NCBI GenBank assembly: GCA_902785705.1
Contig: CACZZN010000002.1
Location: 895 to 64,894, forward strand
Direction: 5' to 3'
Source: an uncultured Veillonellaceae bacterium
GTDB lineage: Bacteria; Bacillota; Negativicutes; Selenomonadales; Selenomonadaceae
Length of the DNA stretch: 64,000 nucleotides
The notes beneath the pieces were generated by a model. The model did no database searches. It worked only from the letters and a program-made list of their open reading frames with translations, and was not told the origin of the DNA. Made by a program: the position numbers and the translations under genes. This document shows, one piece after another, positions 53,881 to 63,137 of this stretch. Within the stretch, counting starts at the first letter, position 1; the number at the start of each line of letters is the position of its first letter.

Positions 53881-55037
53881 GCTCTCTCCTCCGATCGTTT
53901 TTTTGCAAGGCGCTTCGCCGCAGCCAGTATCTTCTCCGCAACGCGCTCCGATGCTCCCGGCCCGCCGAGTCTCTCACAGGCTTGTCGAAGTTCCGACACG
54001 ACCTGCTCACGGTGTGCTTCCCCACGATAAAGCTGTCCGATTTCCTGTGCGATGCGCTCCGGTGTCACTTCATCCTGCAGCAGTTCCGGCTGGATCCGTT
54101 TCCCCAGCAGGAGGTTCGGCAGACTGATGTGATCCACATGCACCAGAAGCTTTCCTATGAGATAGTTGAATTTCGCCATGCGGTAAAGCACCACGCAGGG
54201 AAGCCCCAAAAGCGCAGCCTCCATGACAACGGTGCCCGAAGTCGCCATGGCCGCATCCGCGACGAACATGAGCGAATAGCGATTTTCCTTCACAAGACGC
54301 ACGGGCACGCCGGCTTCCCCAATCCGTGCCTCCAAATCGGGAACGTCAATGTTGTCCGCCACCGGCAGAAAGAACACCGTATCAGGATGTGTCTCCAGCA
54401 ATCGCTTTGCGGCGCCAAGCATGGCAGGAAGCAGCATGCGGATCTCTTGCCTGCGGCTCCCCGGCATCAGCAGCACCGCGCGCTGTGCCTCGGAAATGCC
54501 GAAAAACTCTCGTGCCTGCTGGGCGGAAAGCTCCGGCTTCACCGTATCCACCAGAGGGTTGCCCACAAAGGAGATCTTCGCGCCTGCCTCTTCATACACC
54601 TTCATCTCAAAGGGAAAAATGGACACGAATTCATCTGCGACAGCCGCGCAGGCCTTTGCCCTTCCCTTTCTCCAGGCCCATGCCGAGGGAGGGATATAGG
54701 AGAACACGGGAATCCCCAGCTTCTTGGCGCGTTTCGCAAGACGCCAGTTGAAATCGGGATAATCGATGAGAACCAGCAGATCCGGCCGCTCCTCCCGCAT
54801 GTGTTCCACAAGCGCATCCAGAAGCTCCATGATGCGCCGGAGATTCATCAGTACTTCCCATACCCCCATGACATTGTAGCTTGCGAAATTGCGGAAAAGC
54901 CGCACACCGGCCTGCTTCATGCGCTCACCGCCAAAACCGACCAGTTCCGTTTCGGGAGAAAGCTCTCGAATGGCCTTTGCAAGCCGTTCCCCATGCAGAT
55001 CGCCGGAGGCCTCCCCGGCGGAGAACATGATTTTCAA
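53877..55037 (-). CDS. lpxB: lipid A disaccharide synthase
   Basis: 386 residues. KIMFSAGEASGDLHGERLAKAI at the N-terminus, IDYPDFNWRLAKRAKKLGIPVFSYIPPSAWAWRKGR, LLMPGSRRQEI and ATSGTVVMEAALLGLPCVVLYRM match GT19 LpxB. It joins UDP-2,3-diacylglucosamine and lipid X. The start is a TTG at 55037, with GGAGGAGG upstream; earlier starts have no ribosome site. Confidence 0.95.
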   Translation of the reverse strand: MKIMFSAGEASGDLHGERLAKAIRELSPETELVGFGGERMKQAGVRLFRNFASYNVMGVWEVLMNLRRIMELLDALVEHMREERPDLLVLIDYPDFNWRLAKRAKKLGIPVFSYIPPSAWAWRKGRAKACAAVADEFVSIFPFEMKVYEEAGAKISFVGNPLVDTVKPELSAQQAREFFGISEAQRAVLLMPGSRRQEIRMLLPAMLGAAKRLLETHPDTVFFLPVADNIDVPDLEARIGEAGVPVRLVKENRYSLMFVADAAMATSGTVVMEAALLGLPCVVLYRMAKFNYLIGKLLVHVDHISLPNLLLGKRIQPELLQDEVTPERIAQEIGQLYRGEAHREQVVSELRQACERLGGPGASERVAEKILAAAKRLAKKRSEERA

Positions 55038-55112
55038 AGAGCCGCCTCCTCCCGATACCATAAGCAAAAAACGCGGGGACACTTGTCTTTTCCAGTATCC
55101 ACCGCGTCTGGA

Positions 55113-55916
55113 TCACATTGCCACAATTGTAATGCCTTTTTCCTCTGCCAGTGCAAGCACCTGCTCCTTTTCCACCAACAAGGTGCTGCCGGCTTCGATT
55201 GTCAGCGCCTTCGCGCCAACCGCTGCCATGCTCTCGATGGTCTGCTTCCCGACTGCCGGTACATCGAACCGGTTGTCCTGCTGGGGCTTCGCGGTTTTCA
55301 CGACCACCGCGCCGCCATGGGCAAGCTCTCCGCCTCGCCGGATGCAGGCATCCGTCCCCTCTATCGCTTCCAGCGCCATGACTGCTTGATTCTTGACCAC
55401 GACCGTCTGTCCGATATCCAAGCGCCCAAGTTCCTTCGCGATTTTGAAACCGAACTCCATATCCGCACGCTCCGCGTCCGTAGGCTCCCGTTTGGAAAGC
55501 GTGCCCGGCTGCGGCATCAGAGCCTTGATGAGCGCCGTCTGGTCAAAGGCCTGGATACCTGCCTTCGCCAGTTCCTGTACGAACATCATCATGACCGTAT
55601 CATCATTGCGATCCGGCAAAGACATGAGCAGCTGCAGCATACGCGCGTCCGGCTGCACCTTTCCGTTGAAGAGCAGCTCCTTCGTCACCTTTCCGAGCAT
55701 CGTGACTTTCGTGATCTGCTTTTCCTTCAAATAGCTCAGAATGGCATCGATATGCCCGATACTGATTTTCCGGCAGTCCGTTGCGAACTGTCCCAGCTCC
55801 GGATCCGTTTCCGCCAAGAGGGCGACGGCATAGACCTCATAGCCCAGCGTCCTCGCGGCTTTCGCGCATTCCACCGGAAGCTTTCCGGCTCCTGCCAACA
55901 GACCGATTCTCTCCAT
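55113..55916 (-). CDS. lpxI: UDP-2,3-diacylglucosamine pyrophosphatase LpxI
   Basis: 267 residues. RIGLLAGAGKLPVECAKAARTLGYEVYAV at the N-terminus, GKVTKELLFNGKVQPDARM and RFDVPAVGKQTIESMAAVGAKALTIEAGSTLL at the C-terminus match LpxI, the alternative to LpxH. It produces lipid X. The gene lies between lpxA and lpxB, the order of LpxI-using bacteria. Confidence 0.93.
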   Translation of the reverse strand: MERIGLLAGAGKLPVECAKAARTLGYEVYAVALLAETDPELGQFATDCRKISIGHIDAILSYLKEKQITKVTMLGKVTKELLFNGKVQPDARMLQLLMSLPDRNDDTVMMMFVQELAKAGIQAFDQTALIKALMPQPGTLSKREPTDAERADMEFGFKIAKELGRLDIGQTVVVKNQAVMALEAIEGTDACIRRGGELAHGGAVVVKTAKPQQDNRFDVPAVGKQTIESMAAVGAKALTIEAGSTLLVEKEQVLALAEEKGITIVAM

Positions 55917-55931
55917 TGTATTCCAGCCCCT

Positions 55932-56744
55932 TTACTCATTCTCTCGGCGCTCGCGGCAGATGCCCCGATCCGCATTTCTGAGGAACCGCAAGAGATGCTC
56001 CACCTCTTCGCAGGAATCCACATCCTGCTCGATCACGGAAATCGCCTCTGGCAAGCTCAGGCCCGAGCGGTACAGTATCTTATAAGCCTGTTTGACCCGC
56101 CGACGGGATTCCAAAGTGATCCCTGCCCTGGACATGCCCACCGAGTTCAGCCCCGACACGCGGGCCGGATAGCCGGCCACAATCGTGAACGGCACCACAT
56201 CCTGCACCAACCGGGCCATGCCGCCCACCATCGCGTTCCTGCCGATTTTCACGAATTGATGCACGCCGGCCATGCCGCCGATGACGACACGGTCCTCCAC
56301 CACAACATGCCCTGCCACGCTTGCCACGTTGCTCATGATAACATGATTGCCCAGCACACAGTTATGCGCCACGTGGGTAAGCGCCATCAGGAGACAATCG
56401 TTTCCGATCCTGGTCTCCTCCCCCTCGCCGGTGGCTCTGTGTATCGTCGCACCTTCGCGGATGACGGTGCGATCCCCGATGAAGAGATAGCTCTTCTCGC
56501 CCTTGAACTTCAAATCCTGAGGCTCCTCGCCAACGGACGCGAACTGGAAAATCCTGCAGTCCTTCCCGATGCTGGTCCATCCATGGATCACCGCATGAGG
56601 ACCGATCTTTGTCCCCTCGCCGATCTCCACATTGTCACCGATGACCGAATAAGGCCCGATTTCTACATTCTTCGCAATACGTGCTGTCGGAGAAATCACC
56701 GCCGTGTCATGTATGTATGCAACAACTTTTTGTTCTGCTCCCAT
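55932..56744 (-). CDS. lpxA: UDP-GlcNAc O-acyltransferase
   Basis: 270 residues. Hexapeptide-repeat left-handed helix ([40 protein letters not shown]), catalytic His in [13 protein letters not shown] (about 122-134), and the C-terminal helical region [19 protein letters not shown]. First acyl transfer in lipid A. The start ATG at 56744 has AAGGAG nine bases upstream; the 30 codons before it are not part of the gene. Confidence 0.95.
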   Translation of the reverse strand: MGAEQKVVAYIHDTAVISPTARIAKNVEIGPYSVIGDNVEIGEGTKIGPHAVIHGWTSIGKDCRIFQFASVGEEPQDLKFKGEKSYLFIGDRTVIREGATIHRATGEGEETRIGNDCLLMALTHVAHNCVLGNHVIMSNVASVAGHVVVEDRVVIGGMAGVHQFVKIGRNAMVGGMARLVQDVVPFTIVAGYPARVSGLNSVGMSRAGITLESRRRVKQAYKILYRSGLSLPEAISVIEQDVDSCEEVEHLLRFLRNADRGICRERRENE

Positions 56745-56906
56745 CCCTTGCAACTCCTTCCGCTCCTGTACGGAATCCTGCCGTCCAGAAGCAGTATGTT
56801 TTTCTCTCGCGCAGATCATAGCCCCGGCTTGCAACGGAATACAACCCGCCGTATATACTATCTGAAAAACAGATGAAAACTCTGCCGTCTGTTTTCTTCG
56901 AAAATA

Positions 56907-56938
56907 GGCGCTATATCAGCATATAGTGCCATTTTTTT
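56907..56938. terminator. hairpin between fabZ and lpxA
   Basis: GGCGCTATAT (56907-56916) pairs with ATATAGTGCC (56921-56930) with one G-T pair. The strong T-run is on the plus strand; on the minus strand, the direction of the genes, only TATTTTC follows. It may slow or attenuate transcription between fabZ and lpxA. Confidence 0.5.
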
Positions 56939-56965
56939 CGATTTTCTATGCAATTCGATGGAATA

Positions 56966-57406
56966 TCACACAGTTTCTGGTGTTTTTAATGCAAACTTGA
57001 AGTCGGCGGAAGCCACCAGCTTGTCATTCACATAAGCATCCGCGTGCAACAGACCGAAATCGCCGCGTACCCGAACCAGATTCGCCTTCGTCACGACTTG
57101 GTCCCCCGGAACGACCGGCTGTTTGAACTTCACGTTCTCCATGCCCCCGAAGAGCGCGATCTTCCCGCGATGTTCCTCGGGGTACAGCATGGCAACGCCC
57201 CCGACCTGCGCCATCCCTTCCAGCAGCAGCACGCCCGGCATGATCGGATGCCCGGGGAAATGCCCTTGGAACTGCGGCTCATTCATCGTCACGTTCTTGA
57301 TGCCGACCGCCGATTTGAACGGCTCCAGCTCGATGATGCGATCCACCAGCAGCATCGGCGGACGATGCGGCAGTATCTTCTGTATCTCATTGATATCTAA
57401 TTCCAT
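56966..57406 (-). CDS. fabZ: 3-hydroxyacyl-ACP dehydratase FabZ
   Basis: 146 residues. Hot-dog fold with the catalytic His in HFPGHPIMPGVLLLEGMAQ and Glu of the same block, ILPHRPPMLLVDRI at the N-terminus. Dehydrates 3-hydroxyacyl-ACP, the branch point competing with LpxA for acyl chains, which explains its place between lpxC and lpxA. The start ATG at 57406 follows AGGGAATAGGG. Confidence 0.95.
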   Translation of the reverse strand: MELDINEIQKILPHRPPMLLVDRIIELEPFKSAVGIKNVTMNEPQFQGHFPGHPIMPGVLLLEGMAQVGGVAMLYPEEHRGKIALFGGMENVKFKQPVVPGDQVVTKANLVRVRGDFGLLHADAYVNDKLVASADFKFALKTPETV

Positions 57407-57460
57407 CCCTATTCCCTCTTCCTGAATATTATTGTGCTCACCTGTCCATGCGTACAACCC

Positions 57461-58291
57461 TCACGCCAGTGAAGCCGAGATTTCCTTTGCCAATGCCGTG
57501 TTCAGCGCATGTCCGGACGCAACGGCAATGATGTGCCCGCGCAGGATGCCTGCCAACCGCATATCCCCGATGACATCCAAAATTTTGTGCCGCACCAGTT
57601 CGTCCGAAAACTTCAGCGGATTCAGCCAGCCTTCGTCATTGTATACAATCACGTTTTCCAGTGTCCCGCCGAGTCCCAGCCCCATGTCATACAGAGCCTG
57701 GATCTCCTTTTCATACGCAATCGTGCGCGCAGGCGCAATCTCCTTCTCATAGGTTTCCGGCTCGACCAGAAAATCCTGATACTGGATGCCGATCATAGGA
57801 TGCGGATTCACAGAGGTGAATGTCACGCGGAAGCCGTCATATGGCACTGCCATCACGAAGTGCCCTGTCCCCTCGTCGTCCTTGCGGTAAACGCGGTCAA
57901 TCACGATCTCCCGGCGCTCCGCGTCCAGCTCCACAGCGCCCGTACGGCACAGCAGCCGATAAAAGTCATTGGCGCTTCCATCCGCCACAGGCGGTTCCTC
58001 GGAATCCATCTCAATCAAGCAGTTGTCAATCCGAAAAGCATGCAGGGCGCTCATGAGATGCTCGATTGTGAACACCCTCACGCCTTGCTCCTCCAAAGTC
58101 GTGGCCCGAAGCGTCGATGTCACATTCGAAGCAGTCGCGTGGATCCGAGGCCGATCCGGCAAATCGGTCCGGACAAAGACAATGCCCGTATTCTCCGGCG
58201 CCGGTTTCAGTTTCATCCGGACTTCACGCCCGGCATGCAGGCCGATTCCCGTGCAGGAGACCTCTGCCGCCAAAGTTGTCTGCTTCTGCAA
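57461..58291 (-). CDS. lpxC: UDP-3-O-acyl-GlcNAc deacetylase
   Basis: 276 residues. Zinc ligands lie in FTIEHLMSALHAF and DELVRHKILDVIGDMRLAG; the general base Glu in MDSEEPPVADGSA; C-terminal IIAVASGHALN. The committed step of lipid A synthesis. It is not preceded by lpxD in this window. Confidence 0.96.
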   Translation of the reverse strand: MQKQTTLAAEVSCTGIGLHAGREVRMKLKPAPENTGIVFVRTDLPDRPRIHATASNVTSTLRATTLEEQGVRVFTIEHLMSALHAFRIDNCLIEMDSEEPPVADGSANDFYRLLCRTGAVELDAERREIVIDRVYRKDDEGTGHFVMAVPYDGFRVTFTSVNPHPMIGIQYQDFLVEPETYEKEIAPARTIAYEKEIQALYDMGLGLGGTLENVIVYNDEGWLNPLKFSDELVRHKILDVIGDMRLAGILRGHIIAVASGHALNTALAKEISASLA

Positions 58292-58400
58292 ATCTGTTTC
58301 CTCCTAAATTTCCGCCTTCAGCCTATCTCTACCCAAAGCTCTTTCTATTGTACAAAATATTCCATAATTCCGCAAGTGCAAAAGAAAGATTGTCTGCGTT

Positions 58401-59264
58401 TCAATCATCCCTGACGGATTTCCATCGATCATGCAGCCAGAACCACTCCTCCGGATACTTTCGGATATGCGCCTCGATGAGGTGGGTCACCTTCTGCGTA
58501 GCCCTTCGGATATCCTCCTTTTTGTCCTTGGTTTTTTCCACATAGATCGGCTCCTGCACGATCAGCTGGTGCGTACCGTCTTCCTTTCGGTGCATGAAGG
58601 CGGGGAAAATCGGCACGCCTTGGAAACGCGCCATCGATGCGGCGCCCGGTGTACAGTTCGTGACCTGCCCGAAGAAATCCAACAGGATGCCGTCATGCCG
58701 GTTCGTGTCCTGATCCATGATGAGTCCGATGAACCAGCCATCCGCAAGCATGCTGAACATCTCCCGCACGCCCGTCTTATAGGTGATATGCATGCCGATC
58801 ATCGTGCGGTACGCATTGATGAACCGGTCCATGCTTGAGGACTTTTGCTTCATCGCGACACCCACCAGCGGGATTCCCGCCTGGGCAAACGCGCCGCCCA
58901 TGAGTTCCCAGTTGTCGCTGTGGGCAGCCGCAATGACTGCGCCCCTGCCCTCACGCTTGACAGCCTCCAGATACTCCAGCCCCACGATCTCCACATAGTC
59001 CTTCATACGATCCTTGAGCACCGGGAATCGCAGCACCTCGAACAGCATCGGCCCAAAGCGCACACTGCTCGCTTTGGCGATGCTGTCTGCCTCCGCATCA
59101 TCCACGCCCAGACAGCGCTTGATATTCTCCCTCGCCAGGATCTTTCTCCGCTTCGGCACAAAAATCCATGCAAAATTCCCCAACGCCTGCCCCATCAACT
59201 CGCAAAGGGACGCAGGCAGCAGGCAGCAGATTCTGCTGAGCAATAGCATCAGATAATAAGACAT
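58401..59264 (-). CDS. lipid A biosynthesis acyltransferase (LpxL/HtrB family), copy 2
   Basis: 287 residues. N-terminal hydrophobic segment (LLLSRICCLLPASLCELMGQALG), catalytic HX4E in AAHSDNWELMG (His near 114), and IMDQDTNRHDGILLDFFGQVTNCTPG. Same family as the 45488-46399 product. It stands about 110 bp upstream of lpxC, so it opens the lipid A cluster. ATG start 59264. The acyl donor and position cannot be told from the sequence. Confidence 0.85.
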   Translation of the reverse strand: MSYYLMLLLSRICCLLPASLCELMGQALGNFAWIFVPKRRKILARENIKRCLGVDDAEADSIAKASSVRFGPMLFEVLRFPVLKDRMKDYVEIVGLEYLEAVKREGRGAVIAAAHSDNWELMGGAFAQAGIPLVGVAMKQKSSSMDRFINAYRTMIGMHITYKTGVREMFSMLADGWFIGLIMDQDTNRHDGILLDFFGQVTNCTPGAASMARFQGVPIFPAFMHRKEDGTHQLIVQEPIYVEKTKDKKEDIRRATQKVTHLIEAHIRKYPEEWFWLHDRWKSVRDD

Positions 59265-59458
59265 CGAACGCCGCGCCTCCTCATAACAATTCCATTCATT
59301 CCCTGTTGTTATTCGACATCCATCACGATTTTCCTCTGCCTTTCGCGTAAAGGTGAATGACTTGTTTTTGATGTATGCTCATGAGGGAATAAACCAGCCC
59401 GTGAGCATCCCAAAGAGTACTCACCGTTCACAGTCTGCGGTATCCCCATAATGACAGC

Positions 59459-59491
59459 GAAAAGCGGCTGCCCATCAGACAGCCGCTTTTC
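59459..59491 (-). terminator. terminator of the sucrose operon
   Basis: GAAAAGCGGCTG (59459-59470) pairs with CAGCCGCTTTTC (59480-59491); on the minus strand a T-run lies within the stem end. It is 40 bases past the scrB stop. Confidence 0.8.
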
Positions 59492-59531
59492 GTCGCACCG
59501 GCAAAGCAGTGCATGCATTCATATGAAGTTT

Positions 59532-60974
59532 TTACCGAAAACGGAACGCTGCCAGCTCCCAGACTCTGCCGCTGACCTCTTCCATGGCCTCGTCGGAGGT
59601 CACGACAAGATCCGGCAGGATGTTCTTCTCCGGGAACACGAAGAAGCTCGCGGCCTCCTCGCCGTTCTGGAAAAATGCCTCGATGGCCGTGCGGTCAATG
59701 AAAAGCTGGATGCTCAAGGTCTGATCGACATAGAGCTTGAAGCTGCGCTTCCCCTTGCCGCCGAGATTCATCCCCGTGCGGTCGATGGTCATGATCTGCT
59801 GCTTGTGATCGTAGTGAAGGACGGTCTTCTCCATCCCATATCCCAAGGTCATGTGGATGACCTGCGCCTTGCCAAGCGTGATATTCAGCAGAACCTCCCC
59901 GCCTTCAGCAAGATTCGCACGCACACAGTCCGTCTCCTGTGCCTCGATGTCCACAGCACTCTCCTGAATGCGGAGCTCCTGCAGTTCCCTTGCCGGGCGC
60001 GAGAAGATATGCCCCTGCCGAAGCGTCAGCACACGCGGCATGGTGAGCGAGAACACCCAGCCTTTTTCTGCCGTCGGATAATCCTCATCCCGATCCGGCA
60101 TGCCCATCCATCCCAGCAGGATCTGCCTGCCCTCATGCTGGAACACCTGCGGCGCATAGAAATCAAAGCCGCGGTCCAGCTCCTGGAACTTACCGTGGAT
60201 CATCTCCATGCTGTCCAGCGATACGTGCCCTGCGATATAGCCGGACTGGTAGACATTCTGATACTGATATTCCTGCGCCTCCAGCCCCTGCGGGCAGAAG
60301 AGCAGCACATCATGGCTGCCGAACTTCAAAAGACCCGGGCACTCCCACATATAGCCGAAATCCGAGTATTCCGTCTTGAGCTCGCCCAGCAGCTTCCACC
60401 CGTCGGCCTCCTCGCGGTAAACCAGCACGGTCCCCGTTTCATTCTCTCGCTGCGCTCCCAGCACAAAGTGACGCACGCCGTGATGGTAAAAGATGTTCGG
60501 ATCGCGGAAATGCGCGGTAAAGCCCTCGGGATTCCCCGGCACGATGATCGCATCCTTGCGCACGCTGCCATTCTCCATCCATGTGCCGAACCGCTGCGCC
60601 GCCGTGCGGACGCCCTGCTCATCCTTCGAGTTGCAAGTGTAGAGCACGCGGAGCTGCCCGTTTTCCACCAGACCGCACCCCGAATAGCAGCCGTCCTTGT
60701 CATGCACATCCGTCGGCCAAAGCGCCAGCTCCGGCATGGAATAAGTCACGAAATCCCTGGTCCGCACATGTGCCCAGCACTTGTTCTTATGGACGCAGCC
60801 CAGGGGATTCCACTGATAGAAAATATGATACTCCCCATTGTAATAGGCAAGTCCGTTGGGATCATTGATGAGCCCGAAGGGCATTTCCAGATGGAACCGG
60901 TTGTGCCACCGATGCTCAAAGGGCATCTCGCCGCGTACCTTTTCATCGATTGCGTGTTTGTCAAATTTTTCCAT
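59532..60974 (-). CDS. scrB: sucrose-6-phosphate hydrolase (GH32)
   Basis: 480 residues. GH32 motifs: the nucleophile in FGLINDPNGLAYYNGEYHIFYQWNP (near residue 40), the transition-state Asp in FRDPNIFYH, and the acid/base Glu in WECPGLLKF. A C-terminal beta-sandwich follows. It hydrolyses sucrose-6-phosphate formed by the PTS permease encoded upstream. The start ATG at 60974 has GGAGAGGTG upstream; the 13 codons before it are not coding. Confidence 0.93.
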   Translation of the reverse strand: MEKFDKHAIDEKVRGEMPFEHRWHNRFHLEMPFGLINDPNGLAYYNGEYHIFYQWNPLGCVHKNKCWAHVRTRDFVTYSMPELALWPTDVHDKDGCYSGCGLVENGQLRVLYTCNSKDEQGVRTAAQRFGTWMENGSVRKDAIIVPGNPEGFTAHFRDPNIFYHHGVRHFVLGAQRENETGTVLVYREEADGWKLLGELKTEYSDFGYMWECPGLLKFGSHDVLLFCPQGLEAQEYQYQNVYQSGYIAGHVSLDSMEMIHGKFQELDRGFDFYAPQVFQHEGRQILLGWMGMPDRDEDYPTAEKGWVFSLTMPRVLTLRQGHIFSRPARELQELRIQESAVDIEAQETDCVRANLAEGGEVLLNITLGKAQVIHMTLGYGMEKTVLHYDHKQQIMTIDRTGMNLGGKGKRSFKLYVDQTLSIQLFIDRTAIEAFFQNGEEAASFFVFPEKNILPDLVVTSDEAMEEVSGRVWELAAFRFR

Positions 60975-61004
60975 AGCGCCCACCTCTCCGATGCTTCCAA
61001 AAAA

Positions 61005-61029
61005 GCACGGCAATACCGGATTGCCGTGC
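61005..61029. terminator. bidirectional hairpin between the PTS gene and scrB
   Basis: GCACGGCAAT (61005-61014) pairs with ATTGCCGTGC (61020-61029), with A and T runs on both sides. It may lower scrB expression relative to the permease gene. Confidence 0.8.
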
Positions 61030-61059
61030 TTTTTTCACAACTCAACAGGATACTGTCTC

Positions 61060-62910
61060 TTACTCCTCCGGCTTGAACAGCGTGAAAGTCAAACCAAATG
61101 CCACTGCGAAGCCGATTGCGTTGACCAACAGATATTCCGCAAGATGATCGAGATAGAGGAGCGTACCCGGGATAACGGTGATGCCCATGCCCGTACCGGC
61201 AAGCTGCAGGAAGCTTGCAACGCCGCCTGCGCAAGCGCCGCCGACCAGTCCATAGATGAACGGGCGGACGAAGCGGAGGTTGATACCGAAGATCGCCGGC
61301 TCCGTGATGCCCAGGAAGGCAGGAACTGCAGAGGAGAAGTAAAGCGCACGCTTCTTGGCATCCTGCGTCTTCATGGCAACGGCCACAGCCGCGCCGCCCT
61401 GTGCCACGATAGCGCCCGTGATGATCGCGTTGAACGCGTCACGGCCCGTTGTCGCAAGGAGCTGGACTTCAAGCGCATTGAAGATGTGATGTACACCGAA
61501 GACCACAATGACCTGCTGCAGGCCGCCGACGACGATGCCGCCGATACCGAAAGGCATCATGAGGAATGCCTGGACAGCACCGAACACTGCGCTCTCAATG
61601 GCATGCATGACAGGGCCGATGACCAGAAGCCCAAGCAGCATGCAGAGGAACAAGGTCAGGAACGGCGTCACGATGAGGTCGATGATATCCGGAACGACTT
61701 TCTTCAGGAAAGCCTGAAGCTTCGCGGCAATGATGCCCAGCACGAGAGCCGGAAGAACCGAACCCTGATAGCCGACGACCGGAACCTGGATGCCAAGCAC
61801 ATCCATCAGCAGCGGCTGCTGAGCGCCGCCCGGAATGGCAGCCCATGCGTTCGGGAGCTGAGGAGCCACCAGCATGAGGCCGAGCACCAGACCGATGACC
61901 GGCGTGCCGCCGAACTTCTTCATCGTGGACCAGCAGACCAGCGCCGGCAGGAAGATGAAGGCCGTATCCGTGAGCACCTGGCTCATGGTGAGGACATTCC
62001 CGCTGAACTCCACGCCCAAGGCTTGGCATGCTCCGCGCAAGCCCATGAAAAGACCTGTTGCAACGAGAACCGGGATAATCGGGACGAACACATCGCCCAG
62101 CGTACGGGAAATCTTCTGCATGAGCGTCATCTGCTCATAGGCCGCTTCCTTGTTGCTCGTGCCGGCCAGCGCAGGATTGTTCGCGATGAACGCCGCGCAG
62201 ACCTTGTCCACAAAGCCCGTGCCAAGGATGATCTGATACTGCTGCGCCGCGAAGAACTGGCCCTTGACGCCCTCGATGTTCTCGATAGCCTTTTCGTCGA
62301 TCAGAGATTTGTCGTTGACGATGAGGCGCAGGCGTGTCGCGCAATGCTCCGCCGCACGCACGTTGCTCATGCCGCCCACATATTTCTCGATGAGCTTTGC
62401 CACGCGCTGCTCATCCGGCAGATCGTCATACTCGCTGTCACGGGCTGCCGCAGCTTTTGCGCTGCCGCCATCCGCCTGAGAAGTCACGGTCTGTCCATCC
62501 AGCTCGAAGGTAATGCTGCCGTACTGATCGTGGTTGGTCACCACCACCGGGGTCGTTGTGTCATAGCCCGCGGCGGCGATCCCCTCCGGGTCGAACTCCA
62601 GCAAAAGCTGTCCCTTCGTGATCTTGTCGCCCTGCGCAGCCTTTGCCGTGAAATGCTCGCCCTTCAGATTGACCGTATCCATACCTACATGGATGAGAAG
62701 CTCGACGCCGTCCTTGGACTTGAGACCGATGGCATGCTTGGTCTCGAAGAACACCGTGACCTCGCCGTCAAACGGTGCATAAACCTTGCCCTCCGGATTC
62801 CGTATCGCCGCGCCGCGTCCCATGGCGCCGCCCGCAAAAACGGGATCCTTCACATCCTGCAGAGCAATCAGCTCACCTTTCAGCGGGCTGCTCAGACGAA
62901 TGTCTTTCAT
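61060..62910 (-). CDS. PTS sucrose-family permease EIIABC (unusual A-B-C order)
   Basis: 616 residues. Residues 1-145 are an EIIA-Glc-type domain (GGAMGRGAAIRN, HAIGLKSKDG, active His74 in LLIHVGMDTVNLKG). Residues 163-245 are EIIB with the phosphorylated Cys190 in AAEHCATRLRLI. The rest (about 260-616) is EIIC with roughly ten transmembrane segments. Sucrose and beta-glucoside permeases usually have the order B-C-A, so EIIA at the N-terminus is notable. Substrate is taken as sucrose because scrB follows. Confidence 0.88.
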   Translation of the reverse strand: MKDIRLSSPLKGELIALQDVKDPVFAGGAMGRGAAIRNPEGKVYAPFDGEVTVFFETKHAIGLKSKDGVELLIHVGMDTVNLKGEHFTAKAAQGDKITKGQLLLEFDPEGIAAAGYDTTTPVVVTNHDQYGSITFELDGQTVTSQADGGSAKAAAARDSEYDDLPDEQRVAKLIEKYVGGMSNVRAAEHCATRLRLIVNDKSLIDEKAIENIEGVKGQFFAAQQYQIILGTGFVDKVCAAFIANNPALAGTSNKEAAYEQMTLMQKISRTLGDVFVPIIPVLVATGLFMGLRGACQALGVEFSGNVLTMSQVLTDTAFIFLPALVCWSTMKKFGGTPVIGLVLGLMLVAPQLPNAWAAIPGGAQQPLLMDVLGIQVPVVGYQGSVLPALVLGIIAAKLQAFLKKVVPDIIDLIVTPFLTLFLCMLLGLLVIGPVMHAIESAVFGAVQAFLMMPFGIGGIVVGGLQQVIVVFGVHHIFNALEVQLLATTGRDAFNAIITGAIVAQGGAAVAVAMKTQDAKKRALYFSSAVPAFLGITEPAIFGINLRFVRPFIYGLVGGACAGGVASFLQLAGTGMGITVIPGTLLYLDHLAEYLLVNAIGFAVAFGLTFTLFKPEE

Positions 62911-62968
62911 TTGATTTCCTCCCCTTCACTTGCCAATTCAGAATACCTAAGGATGATAACTTTCGGTT

Positions 62969-62984
62969 TCGGTTGTGGAACCGA
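62969..62984. promoter_or_regulatory. candidate operator of the sucrose operon
   Basis: TCGGTT-GTGG-AACCGA, a perfect inverted repeat typical of LacI/GalR-family (ScrR-like) binding sites, immediately downstream of the -10 box of the PTS promoter. No scrR gene is in the window. Confidence 0.7.
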
Positions 62985-62996
62985 TTTCATGTTCTT

Positions 62997-63025
62997 ATCA
63001 TAGCACAGCGTTTCCAACTTTGCAA
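62997..63025 (-). promoter_or_regulatory. sigma-70-type promoter of the sucrose PTS operon
   Basis: On the minus strand TTGCAA (63020-63025), 17-base spacer, TATGAT (62997-63002). The palindrome at 62969-62984 would cover the start point. Confidence 0.8.
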
Positions 63026-63091
63026 TAGTTTTTTCAGAGATTTTTAAGGAAACGCAGAAACACGGATTCATTCAGCATTTCCGCAAGAAAA

Positions 63092-63127
63092 AACCGGCAT
63101 TCCGCGCCATCGCTGAAAATGCCGGTT
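63092..63127 (-). terminator. terminator of dnaB
   Basis: AACCGGCATT (63092-63101) pairs with AATGCCGGTT (63118-63127); on the minus strand the stem is followed by TTTTTC. Confidence 0.85.
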
Positions 63128-63137
63128 CCCGCCACCT

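Noticed and set aside
60856-63003. Plus-strand frame of 715 codons over the PTS gene
   Set aside because: Antisense shadow of the permease gene; it also spans the promoter and hairpins.
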